Shown: piece after piece, positions 53,928-63,805 of the stretch
Layout of the letters: every line of letters starts with the position of its first letter
Numbering within the stretch: the first letter of the stretch is position 1
NCBI RefSeq assembly: GCF_023898315.1
Contig: NC_064614.1
Coordinates: 496,636,109 to 496,700,108 of the forward strand
From: Schistocerca nitens
Taxonomy: Eukaryota; Arthropoda; Insecta; Orthoptera; Acrididae
DNA: 64,000 nt
Direction: 5' to 3'
Position numbers and translations under genes: made by a program
The notes under the pieces: model-generated
Databases searched by the model: none
What the model was told of the DNA's origin: nothing
The model's input: only the letters and a program-made list of their open reading frames with translations

Positions 53928-56900
53928 ATGCCTTCCCAGTCTCACAATAATGTCATTCTCCAGTGGAATTACAGTGGCTTTTTCCACCGCCTGGCCGAGC
54001 TACGGCAGCTGTTAAGCTTTACACCCGCTTTCGCGTTGCCCTCCTGGAATCCTGGTTCCCGGCAATGCGGTTCCCTGCCCTCCACAGCTATAAGGGATAT
54101 TACAGGAACCATAGCGACTGTAATCGAGTGTCAGGTGGAGTTTGCATTTATGTCCTAAACTCAGTCTGTAGAGAACCTGTGCCCCTTCAAACACCCTCTT
54201 GAAGCTGTGGCTGTCTGAATGATTATGACACAGGAAATAACTGTCTGCCATGTGTATCATCCTCCAGATGGTGTAGTATCCCTGAATGTATTAACTGCAC
54301 TGATTGATCAACTCCCTAAACCTTTTAATGCCCATAACCCCTTGTGGGGTTACTGTTTCAGTTCGACCTCTGCCTCTTAAATACTGGGGCCACCACACAG
54401 TTCAGTGTGGCTTGAGGTAGTTACTCAGCCATTGATTTATCAATTTGCAGCCCAGGACTTCTCCCATCTTTCCATTGGAGAGCAAATGACGACCTTTGTG
54501 GTAGTGACCACTTCCCCATCTTTGTGTGACTGCTCTGGTGGGAAGCCCATGGATGCCTGCCCAAATGGGCTTTAAATGAGGTGGACTGGGAAACTTTCAC
54601 CTCTGCTGTCACTGTTGAATCTCTCCCACGTGGGAACATCATCGTGATGGTTGAGCAGCTAACTACAACTATCGTTTCTGCGGCAGAAAACATGATCCCA
54701 TGCTCTTTAGAGTGTCCCCGGTGAAAGGCAGCCCTTTGGTGGTCGCCAGAAGTCACTGAAGCAATTAAGGAGCGTCGTCGAGCTCTACAGCGGCATAAGC
54801 GACACCCTTCCCTGGAGCATCTCATAGCTTTTAAACAGCTCCGGGCTCGCATTTGCCAACTTATCAAACGACGGAAGCAGGAGTGTTGGGAGAGATATGT
54901 CTCGACCATTGGATGCCATACATCACCTTCCTAAGTCTGGGCAAAGATCAAACGTGTTTTCAGGTACCAGACCCCAACAGGTGTTCCCAGTGTTAACATA
55001 AATTGCGTGTTATCTACCGACGCAAACGTGATTGCCGAGCACTTTGCTGAGCACTATGCTCGAGCCTCTGCATCGGAGAATTGCCCCCCAGCCTTTCGCA
55101 CTCTCAAACGGCTGCTGGAAGGGAAAATCCTCTCATTTACTACACACCAGAGTGAATCCCATAATGCCCCATTTACAGAGTGGGAGCTCCTCAGTGCCCT
55201 TGCCCATTGCCCCGACACAGTTCCTGTACCAAATCGGATGCACAGTCAGATGGTTAAACATCTCTCATCTGACTACAAGTGACATCTCCTCGTCATCTTC
55301 AACCGGCTCTGGTGTGATGGCGTCTTTCCATCAGAATAGCGGGACAGCACCATCGTTCCGGTACTCAAACCCGGTCAAAACCCACTTGATGTGGATAGCT
55401 TTCAGCCCATCAGCCTCACCAACTTTCTTTGTAAGCTGCTGGAACATATAGTGTGTCGGTGTATGGGTTGGGTCCTGGAGTCACGTGGCCTACTGGCTCC
55501 ATGTCAGGGCGGCCTCCGCCAGAGTTGCTATACCACGGATAACCTTGTGTCCCTAGAGTCTGCCATCCAAACATCCTTTTGCAGATGCCAACACCTGATT
55601 TACAAAAAGCATATGACACAACCTGGCGATGTCATATCCTTCCCAAATTGTACGAGTGGGGTCTCCGAGGCCCGCTCCCGATTTTCATCCAGAATTTTCT
55701 GTGTCTGTGTACTCTGCGTGTCCAAGTTGGCACCTCCAATAGTTCCACCCATACCTGGGAGAATGGGGTCCCACAGGTCTCTGTATTGAGTGTCTCTCTA
55801 TTTTTAGTGGCCATTAATGGTGTAGCAGCAGCTGTAGGGCCATCCATCTCACCTTCTCTGTATGCAAACGACTTCCGCATTTCGTACTGCTCCACCAGTA
55901 CTGGTGTTGCTGAGCAGAGTCCACAGGGAGACATCCACAAGGTGCAGTCATGGGTTCTAGCACACGGTTTCCAATTTTCAGCCACAAAGTCGTGTGTTAT
56001 GCACTTCTGTTGGCATTGTACCGTTCATCCAGAACCAGAACTTTACCTTAATAACAATCTACTCAATGTAGAGGAGACATATTGATTTTTAGGACTGGTT
56101 TCTGATGCCCGATTGACTTGGCTTCCTCACCTTCATCATCTTAAGTGGAATTGCTGGCAGCTCCTCAGTACCCTTCGCTGCCTGAGCAACACCAACTGGG
56201 ATGCAGATCGCTGTATGCTGCTGCAGCTCTACAAAGCCCTTGTTCAATCCCGTCTTGACTACAGGAGTCTTGTTTATGGTTCAGCGGTGCCGCAGCATTG
56301 CGTTTACTCGACCCAGTGCACCACTGTGGCGTTCACGTTGCAACAGGAGCTTTTTAGGACGAGTCCGTTGACCAGTGTCCTTGTGGAAGCTGTAGTGCCT
56401 CCATTGCAGGTTAGGTGTGCACAACTGCTGGCCAGTTACGTAGCACACGTTCGTGGTTCTCCTGCGCATCCGAATCATCGTCTCCTTTTCCCACCCACGG
56501 CAGTTCATTTCCCGCATTGGCGGCCCAGGTCAGAGCTTCCAATTGCAGTTCGTGTCCAATCCGTTCCTTCAGAACTGGAGCCCTTGGCTTTACCACCTAT
56601 ACTTGAGGTCCATTCACGTACACCTCCATGGTGTACACCTAGGCCGCAGTTTCGCCTGGACCTTTCACATGGCCCTAAGGACTCAGTTAACCTCGCGGCT
56701 CTCTGCTGCCACTTCCTCTCAATTCTTGACAAGTACCGAGGCCATGAAGTGGTTTACACTGACGGCTCGATGGCTGACGCTCATGTCGTTTTCGTGTATG
56801 TCCATAGAGGACATATTGAACAGCATTCCTTGCGTGATGGCTGCAGTGTTTTCACTGCGGAGCTGGTGGCTATATCTCATGCTCTTGAGCACATCTGTTC

Positions 56901-57540
56901 ATGCCCTGGGGAGGCGTTTCTTCTGTGTTCTGACTTCTTGAGCAGCCTACAAGCTCTCAACTAGTGCTACCCTTATTATCCTTTGATAGCGACCATCCAG
57001 GAGTCCATCTATGCCCTGGAACAGTCTGGTCGATCAGTGGTGTTTGTCTGGACCCCAGGTCATGCTGGAATCCCGGGCAACAAACTTGCCAATAGACTGG
57101 CCAAACAGGCTATGCAGAAACCGTTTCTGGAGATGGGCACCTCTGAACCTGACCTGCGTTCTGACATGCCATGGGGTTTTTCGGCTTTGGGAGGCGGAAT
57201 GGCATAACAGTACGCACAACAAACTGCGTGTCATTAAGGAGACTACGAATGTGTGGAAGTCTTCCACGCGGGCCTCTCACAGGGAATCAGTTGTCCTCTG
57301 CTGGCTCCGCATAGGCCATGCTTGGAGTGACCCACGGTAACCTCCTGCGCCGTGAAGACCCGCCTCAAGTGTCAGTGTGGCACCCGATTGACAGTGGCCC
57401 ATATTCTGGTGCACTGTCCCACTTTGACTGCCCAGCGACAAAATCTTGCGTTACCAGACCCGTTGCCACTCATTTTATCTGACTACGCCTCATTGACTGA
57501 TTTAGTTTTGTTTTATTCGTGAGGGTAGTTTTTATCCTGA
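53928..57540 (+). pseudogene. Element C ORF2 (EEP, RT, RNase H), broken
   Basis: ATG 53928 (MPSQSHNNVILQWNYSGFFH). Endonuclease pieces NAHNPLWGY near 54330 and DLCGSDHFP near 54490-54520. RT: PLHRRIAPQPF region, QPISLTNFLCKLLEHIV near 55405-55460, QKAYDTTWRCHILPKLYEWG near 55600-55660, ENGVPQVSVLS near 55762 and YANDFRI near 55863 (catalytic pair damaged). RNase H: YTDGSMADAHVVFVY near 56755 and TPGHAGIPGNKLANRLAKQA near 57052. Zinc end: QCGTRLTVAHILVHC near 57372-57416. Many frameshifts. The end overlaps a 58-bp tandem repeat. Confidence 0.8.
57479..57536 (+). repeat. 58-bp tandem unit in element C, first copy
   Basis: Matches 63748-63805 with 4 differences in 58. Before D inserted, the two units were adjacent, covering the end of ORF2 and the start of the 3' UTR. 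Confidence 0.85.
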
Positions 57541-57542
57541 CA
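57531..57542. repeat. Target-site duplication of element D, left copy
   Basis: TTTATCCTGACA, identical to 63742-63753. Confidence 0.9.
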
Positions 57543-58207
57543 CCCCCCAGGGGGTCCACAACTCTTTTGTGGATACGTGCGTGGCGAGCACGGGGCCCCG
57601 AGCCATTGCAGCCTTCTTTCTCTCCCGGGCTGCATTTCCTTTCCCTTCCCCTCCTTTCCCCTCCATGCTCCTTTCCCCTCGCCCCCTCCTCTCCCTCTAT
57701 TGGTGTCCTTGGTTATGTTGGCCCCACTATCCTCCTGGTTCTGTTGGTTTACACTCCGGCTTTGTTGCGTAATCATCTCCTCCTTTTGGCATTCCTTGGT
57801 CCCCTTCTGGGGTTTGACCTCCATTCCAAAATTTCTCTTCCGTAGTGTGAGCCATTTGGGGAAGAGCACCTTACCTAGTGTCTCTGACGTGCCCCCTCCT
57901 TGTACATTCCACCTTTTCTTTCACGTCGTTGTCTGATGCTAGGGTGCATAGCCAGCACGGTAGCCAGCCCGTGTGGTGGGGTCACTATGTACCCTTTTGG
58001 TTGAGCCCCCTGAACACACAGGGATCACACTTCTGATACCTGAGCTGTGACCTCCTCATGCATGCCTTGGAGTGGTTGCTCGTCATCTTGGAGCATTGGA
58101 ACTCCCGGCAATGGCCGCCGTGCCAGACGGCCCTTGCTGTGGCTGGGTGGCGCCCGTGAGGAGAGCCCCTGATCGGAGTGGGTGGTATCAGGGCGGACGC
58201 TATGCAG
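57543..58207 (+). other. Element D 5' UTR
   Basis: It begins CCCCCCAGGGGG, which can fold on itself. TCCACAACTCTTTTGTGGA follows (a 7-bp hairpin), then GCACGGGGCCCCG. The second half (from about 57940) matches the 5' UTRs of A, C and E. A CT-rich tract fills 57600-57900. Confidence 0.7.
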
Positions 58208-59592
58208 ATGAAACGCATACGGGTCCAAAACTCTGGCCGTTCTTCGGCGGCCATCTCTCTGCGTGGTACTGATTCCTCAAGTGCTGCTTCTCTTGCCCCT
58301 TCGGCCTTCCCTTCCATGGCTACCCCCTGGGAAGAGGGTCAGGCCCGTCGTCTAGGGGCAAAACCTTTCCCCCGTTATCTAGTTTGCACCAGGACTGATG
58401 GAGATACTTTCACCAGTGTCAAACCTTTATTCTTTGTGGAACACATTGAAGACAAGTTCGGCGAAGTGGACTCCCTGAGCAAGATGTGGTCGGGTTCGTT
58501 GCTGATAAAAACTGCTTCAGCTGCCCAATCTACGGCCCTTCGTGCCTGTACCCATCTTGGCACAATTCCTGTGTCCATTACCCCTCACCAGTCTCTAAAT
58601 ATGGTACAAGGTGTGATTTTTCACAGGGACCTCATCCTTCAAACTGATGAGGAACTTCGGGACAATCTCGGACGGCGGGGTGTTCACTTTGTTCGGCGTG
58701 TTCAGAAGGGTCCTAAAGATAATCGTATTGATACTGGTGCCTTTATCCTGGCCTTTGAAGGGGATACCCTTCCTGAGACAGTTAAGATTATGGTCTATCG
58801 CTGTGATGTGAAGCCGTACATCCCACCTCCTATGCGGTGTTTTAAGTGCTTGTGTTTTGGCCACATGTCTTCTCGCTGTTCCCGGGACCCTCTCTGTGGT
58901 GACTGTGGACGTCCACTCCATGAGGGGAGTCCCTGTGTTCCCCCTTGTGTATGTGTAAATTGTCATGGTAGTCATTCTCCACGTTCACCAGATTGCCCAG
59001 TATATAAGAAAGAAAAAAAGATACAGGAGTAGAAGTCCCTCGATCATTTAAGCTACACAGAGGCCCGTAAGAAATATGCACGACTGCACCCTGTGCCCAT
59101 GACATCTAGTTATGCCTTGGTTACATCTTCACCCCTTCCTCCCCCTTCCTTACCCCCATCCCGGACCCCTCTCCTCCTCCCCTCCCCTGCGGCTCCCACA
59201 CCTTCTCCTCTGGGCGCTGCTCCTCCTCCCCAACCGGAGAAGTGTCCCACTCCTTCGGCGTCTGCCGGTCAAGGGCGCCTCTCCCGGGATGCCCCTTCCC
59301 GGCATCTTCCAGGTCAAAGGTCTGCTGCCGCGCGGCGACCGCGAGAGCCGCGGTCTGTCGGCCACCAGGTCGCCCGGTCTCTTTCTGTTCCTGATCTTGC
59401 TGCAGCTGGCTCCTTTATGCCACACAGCCCTCCTCGATCTCAGCCTGAAAAGAAGAAGAAACAAAGTCCCGGGACAAAGAGCCTCTGGTGTCTCCGGAGG
59501 TCCCTTCCCCGACTTCACAACCGGATTCTGATCTGTCGTTCATGGATGTCGCCCCCTCCTTGTCGGTGACGGGTGGGGACCCGGCGGTATGA
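58208..59592 (+). pseudogene. Element D ORF1 (gag-like), one nonsense codon and one late frameshift
   Basis: ATG 58208 (MKRIRVQNSGRSSAAISL). Conserved blocks: TPWEEGQARRLGAK, VEHIEDKFGEV, MVQGVIFHRDL, GAFILAFEGDTLPE. Zinc knuckles CFKCLCFGHMSSRC, CGDCGRPLHEGSPC and CVNCHGSHSPRSPDC. An in-frame TAG at 59030-59032 replaces the Leu of KKIQEL in A (TTG to TAG). The frame continues (LSYTEARKKYARLHP). Near 59450-59460, in an A-rich run, it must shift by one to give SPEVPSPTSQPDSDLSFMDV, ending at TGA 59590-59592 inside the ORF2 start (ATGA). Otherwise well preserved. Confidence 0.82.
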
Positions 59593-62500
59593 CTGGATTT
59601 AGCGTGTTCAGCCCTCATTTAAACCATCGTTCTGTGGTTCTCCAATGGAATTGTAATGGCTACTATCGTCACCTTCCGGAATTGAAATCCCTTCTTTCGT
59701 CCTACTCTGCAGCTTGTGTGGTTCTCCAGGAATCTCATTTTACTGATGCTCACTCACCGGCCCTCTGTGGGTTCCATGTTTTCTGTCGAAATCGGGTCGG
59801 ACCCTTGCGGGCTTCTGGTGGCGTTTGTACGTTGGTCCGTACAGACATTGCTAGCACGTGGATTCCTCTCCAAACTACATTGGAAGCGGTTGCTGTTAGG
59901 GTCCACTTAGACTCTGCAGTCACAGTTTGCAATCTTTATCTCCCTCCTGACAGGACTCTTACACCTGCTGCCTTAACCACCCTTCTTCAGCAGCTTCCTC
60001 CTCCCTTCCTCCTTCTTGGGGATTTTAATGCTCATCATCCTTTGTGGGGCAGTGCCTTTCCCTCTAGACGAGGTCTTGTTATAGACCAATTTATTGCAGA
60101 CCACGACCTGTGCCTTCTTAATGATGGCTCCCCTACTCATTTCAGTGCCGGTCATGGTACCTTTTCTGCCATTGATCTTTCTCTTTCTTCTCCCTCTCCC
60201 CTCCCTTCATTACACTGGTCACCACATGACGACCTTTGTGATAGTGACCATTTCCCGTTGATTATCACGCTCCCTTCCTGCTCCCCGATGGACAGGTTAC
60301 CTCGTTGGTCTTTCCACCGCGCCGATTGGCCTCTATACACTGCACAGGTCGAGTTTTCTCCCTCTTTGTCGGGTTGTATTGATGACGTCCTCCGTGACGT
60401 GTCTGACGCGATTGTTCGCGCTGCTACCCTTGCTGTCCCGCGCTCATCTGGACCACTTCGTCGCCGGCAAGTCCCGTGGTGGAGTACGGCCATTGCCATC
60501 CGTGATCGCCGTCGAGCTTTGCAACACTTTAAAAGGCACCCATCCGTCGCCAGCCTTACTACCTTTAAACGCCTTCGCGCTAAAGCCCGTTATTTAATCA
60601 AACAGAGCAAGCGGATATGTTGGGAACGATTCGTTTCTTCCCTTGGTTCCACTGTCCCTCTGTCATGGGTATGGGCTACACTTCGCTCTCTCCAAGGTTG
60701 CCATCGGCAGTCCACCCTCCCAGGCCTTCACCTCCCAGATGGCATTTGTACGGACCCATTAGTTCTCGCAGACCATCTTGCGACCCATTTTGCAGTGGCA
60801 TCAGTGTCAGCCTCCTATCCAGCTGCTTTCCTTCATCAAAAACAGCAGGCTGAAGCTCTCACCTTATGTTTCACCACTTTTGAGTCAGAATCTTACAACG
60901 AACCTTTTACTGAATGGGAATTTCTTTCTGCTCTATCTTCTTCTCATGATACGGCCCCTGGCCCAGATTCCATTCATAACCAACTGCTTCAACATCTCAG
61001 TGCTCCACAACGGCAACATCTTCTTCGGGTGTTTAACCGTATCTGGCTCCAGGGTGACTTCCCTTCTCAGTGGAGGGATAGCATTGTGGTTCCTGTCCTT
61101 AAGCCTGGTAAGAACCCCCTATCTGTTGACAGCTATCGGCCAATAAGTTTGACCAATGTTGTTTGTAAGTTACTTGAACGGATGGTAGCCCGTCGGCTCA
61201 CTTGGGTCCTTGAATCTCGGGATCTATTGTCCCCTTACCAGTGTGGCTTTCGAGAGGGACGATCTCCAATCGATCATTTACTTCGCTTGGAATCCGCAGT
61301 TCGGCAGGCTTTTTCCCAGCGCCGCCATTTGGTTACAGTGTTTTTTGACCTTCGCAAGGCCTATGACACGGCCTGGCGCCATCACATCTTACTAACCCTT
61401 CATCAGTGGGGTCTTCGGGGCCCACTCCAGATTTTTATCCACCAGTTCCTGATCCATCGGTCATTCAGAGTTCGAGTTGGTACTGCTTTTAGTTCTCCAC
61501 GGACCCAGGAGACGGGCATCCCACAGGGTTCTGTCTTGAGTGTCCTTCTTTTCCTCATTGCTATCGATGGACTTGTGGCCTCTGTCGGTCCCTTGGTCGC
61601 CCCTGCCCTGTATGTGGACGATTTCTGCATTTGGGTTAGTTCCTCCTCGATGGCATCTGCAGAACGGCAGCTCCAGGTGGCTATACGGTGTGCCTCTGCA
61701 TGGACCCTCTCACACGGGTTCCAATTCTCTCCTTTAAAATCGCGGGTGGTCCACTTCTGTCGCCGTACTACGGTCCACCCTGATCCAGAGCTCTATCTCG
61801 CTGCACAACGATTGCCTGTGGTTCCACAGTTTCGTTTCCTGGGTCTTCTTTTCGACAACAAGCTCACTTGGCTGCCCCATATCAGACTCCTGAAGGTAGG
61901 ATGTTTCCGTAAACTCAATGTCCTTCGCTTCCTTGCCCACTCCTCTTGGGGTGCGGACCGTTCCCTCCTCCTCCGTCTTTATCGTGCTCTAGTTCTGTCT
62001 TGTTTGGACTATGGTTGTCAAGTTTATGGTTCAGCTGCTCCTTCCACACTGCACGTGCTGGATCCAGTCCACCATCGTGGTATCCGTATGGCCACCGGTG
62101 CCTTCCCTACTAGCCCTGTTGATAGTCTCCTGGTTGAAGCTGGGATCTGCCCCCTTTCTGTTCAGCGGTCCCAGCTTCTGGTGTCTTATGCACTCACTAT
62201 CCGTTCCTCTCCCACTCATCCTTCCTATTCTATCCTGTTCCCAGACCATGGACGTCGCCCACCCGACTCCTGCCCTCGGGCGGGTTTACCGGTTGGGCTG
62301 CGCCTTGTGTCTCTTTACCGTGATTTTCAGCTTCCTTCTTTGTCCTGTCTTCCTCGCTCCCTCCCCTCCACCCCTCCTTGGTTAGTTCCTCGGCCTCGAA
62401 TTCGGATGGATCTCCGCCGCGGTCCGAAAGATTCCATCCCCCCGGTGATGTTCCATTCCTTTTTCCGCCAAATGTTATGGGAGTTTCGGGATGCTGTTGT

Positions 62501-63302
62501 TTTTTACACTGATGGCTCTAAATCTGCTGATCATGTTGGGTATGCCTTCACGTCCTCTGTTGGAACGGAAAATCATCTGCTGCCACCTACATGTGGGGTG
62601 TTTACTGCGGAATTGATGGCAATTTCCCGGGCCCTTACCTTTATTAAACAATCCCAACACAACCGCGTTTTGTTATGTACGGACGCGATGAGTGGCCTTC
62701 TTGCTATTGACCGGTGTTTTTCGCGCCATCCCTTGGTCTCTGCCATCCATGACCATCTCGCTGATATTCACCGTGCTGCTTGTTCCATTGACTTCCTATG
62801 GGTCCCTGGCCATGTGGGTATCCCGGGAAATGAGCTCGCTGATCGTTTGGCTGGGGGAGCAGTTACTTACCCCCCGTTTTCTGTAACCCCTCCTGCAGCG
62901 GATTTACGGCTTCACATCAAATCCCACTTCGCACAGTCATGGGCCAATTCTTGGGAGGCTACTCCACTGTCTAATAAACTTCGTGCAATTAAGGTGACAC
63001 CAGGCCCATGGCATTCTTCCTTTCGCCTCTCCCGAAAGGAATCAACCACACTGTGTCGTCTCCGCATTGGCCATACCAGGCTGACCCATGGTTTTCTTTT
63101 GCGTGATGAGCCACCCCCGCTATGTGGTTGTGGAGCCTTCCAGTCAGTGGCCCACATTTTGGTTGAATGCCCCCTTCTTTTGGCTCTGCGTGCTAAGTAC
63201 AGACTCCCCCACACTTTACCTTTGATGTTGGCTGACGATTCCCGGATGGTCTCCCTGGTTCTCGGTTTCCTCCGGGAGAGTGGTTTTTATTCTCAGTTTT
63301 AA
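59589..63302 (+). CDS. Element D ORF2: EEP endonuclease, reverse transcriptase, RNase H (1237 aa), intact
   Basis: An uninterrupted 1237-codon frame. EEP endonuclease at residues 1-230: LQWNCNGYYR, VVLQESHF, GDFNAHHPLWGS near 144, AIDLSLS, and SDHFPLI near 218 with catalytic His present. RT about 490-800: PVLKPGKNP, SYRPISLTN near 514, GFREGRSPIDHL, FFDLRKAYDT, TGIPQGSVLS, and YVDDF near 675 with both Asp. RNase H about 970-1090: FYTDGSK near 971, FTAELMAI, LCTDAMSG, VPGHVGIPGNELADRLA near 1077. Terminal zinc motif CGCGAFQSVAHILVEC near 1178. All catalytic residues I can place are present, so the protein could be active. Start at ATG 59589 overlaps the ORF1 stop. Confidence 0.95.
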   Translation: MTGFSVFSPHLNHRSVVLQWNCNGYYRHLPELKSLLSSYSAACVVLQESHFTDAHSPALCGFHVFCRNRVGPLRASGGVCTLVRTDIASTWIPLQTTLEAVAVRVHLDSAVTVCNLYLPPDRTLTPAALTTLLQQLPPPFLLLGDFNAHHPLWGSAFPSRRGLVIDQFIADHDLCLLNDGSPTHFSAGHGTFSAIDLSLSSPSPLPSLHWSPHDDLCDSDHFPLIITLPSCSPMDRLPRWSFHRADWPLYTAQVEFSPSLSGCIDDVLRDVSDAIVRAATLAVPRSSGPLRRRQVPWWSTAIAIRDRRRALQHFKRHPSVASLTTFKRLRAKARYLIKQSKRICWERFVSSLGSTVPLSWVWATLRSLQGCHRQSTLPGLHLPDGICTDPLVLADHLATHFAVASVSASYPAAFLHQKQQAEALTLCFTTFESESYNEPFTEWEFLSALSSSHDTAPGPDSIHNQLLQHLSAPQRQHLLRVFNRIWLQGDFPSQWRDSIVVPVLKPGKNPLSVDSYRPISLTNVVCKLLERMVARRLTWVLESRDLLSPYQCGFREGRSPIDHLLRLESAVRQAFSQRRHLVTVFFDLRKAYDTAWRHHILLTLHQWGLRGPLQIFIHQFLIHRSFRVRVGTAFSSPRTQETGIPQGSVLSVLLFLIAIDGLVASVGPLVAPALYVDDFCIWVSSSSMASAERQLQVAIRCASAWTLSHGFQFSPLKSRVVHFCRRTTVHPDPELYLAAQRLPVVPQFRFLGLLFDNKLTWLPHIRLLKVGCFRKLNVLRFLAHSSWGADRSLLLRLYRALVLSCLDYGCQVYGSAAPSTLHVLDPVHHRGIRMATGAFPTSPVDSLLVEAGICPLSVQRSQLLVSYALTIRSSPTHPSYSILFPDHGRRPPDSCPRAGLPVGLRLVSLYRDFQLPSLSCLPRSLPSTPPWLVPRPRIRMDLRRGPKDSIPPVMFHSFFRQMLWEFRDAVVFYTDGSKSADHVGYAFTSSVGTENHLLPPTCGVFTAELMAISRALTFIKQSQHNRVLLCTDAMSGLLAIDRCFSRHPLVSAIHDHLADIHRAACSIDFLWVPGHVGIPGNELADRLAGGAVTYPPFSVTPPAADLRLHIKSHFAQSWANSWEATPLSNKLRAIKVTPGPWHSSFRLSRKESTTLCRLRIGHTRLTHGFLLRDEPPPLCGCGAFQSVAHILVECPLLLALRAKYRLPHTLPLMLADDSRMVSLVLGFLRESGFYSQF

Positions 63303-63741
63303 GGTTTTTAATCTCTCTCTGGTGTTGGGGCAGGGCGGTGAGTTTTGGGTGTCTCCCACTGTAGGCAGTGTTCAGAGATTCCCGATTCACCTCCCTGACC
63401 GGAATCCTCTTTTCTTACCCTTTTAACCTCTTTTTAAAAAAAGGCTTGGTTAGTCTTTCTATTCCCATACGTACTTTCTGCATTATAGCAGTTGTACCTT
63501 TTAAGTCACAGGTGGTCTTGCCTATGCTGCTTCAGCTTAGTGTTGGGTTCGTTCTCTTGCCGACTTCCCTCATTTATTTTTTACCAATGACAACGTGACT
63601 GCCCTTTTACGTTTTTCCCTTTTTCCGTTTTATTGTTCTGACTTTTCTGAGATGTCCCGTTAGCAGAATGGAGTATATTTGAAACAAGGGACTGATGACC
63701 TTGCTGTTTGGTCCCTTAAACCTCAAACCAACCAACCAACC
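63303..63741 (+). other. Element D 3' UTR and tail
   Basis: T-rich UTR ending in the 28-nt hairpin, then TTAAACCTCAAACC and repeated AACC units (to 63741). The tail is a short microsatellite, not poly-A, unlike B. Confidence 0.8.
63688..63715 (+). other. 3'-terminal hairpin of element D
   Basis: 28 nt: stem GGGACU/GGUCCC (last pair U-G), loop GAUGACCUUGCUGUUU. Same length and loop core as the SINE hairpins. Confidence 0.7.
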
Positions 63742-63753
63742 TTTATCCTGACA
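63742..63753. repeat. Target-site duplication of element D, right copy
   Basis: TTTATCCTGACA, identical to 57531-57542. Confidence 0.9.
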
Positions 63754-63805
63754 ATGCCTCATTGGCTGATTTAGTTTTGTTTTATTCATGAGGGTAGTTT
63801 TTATC
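63748..63805 (+). repeat. 58-bp tandem unit in element C, second copy
   Basis: Partner of 57479-57536; differences at 4 of 58 positions. Confidence 0.85.

Larger units (their letters stand above)
57543..63741 (+). mobile_element. Non-LTR retrotransposon D (I-group-like), youngest LINE here
   Basis: A complete 6.2-kb element with a perfect 12-bp target duplication. 5' UTR 57543-58207, ORF1 58208-59592 (two lesions), ORF2 59589-63302 (intact), 3' UTR with terminal hairpin (63688-63715) and an AACC tail (63724-63741). It lies in the 3' part of C. Its 5' end (CCCCCCAGGGGGTCC) differs from the A/B/C leader. ORF1 and ORF2 overlap by ATGA, suggesting coupled reinitiation. Confidence 0.93.

Noticed and set aside
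57479-63805. A 58-bp target-site duplication for element D
   Set aside because: The duplication touching both D ends exactly is 12 bp. The 58-bp similarity is a pre-existing imperfect tandem in C (4 differences, while the 12 bp are perfect).
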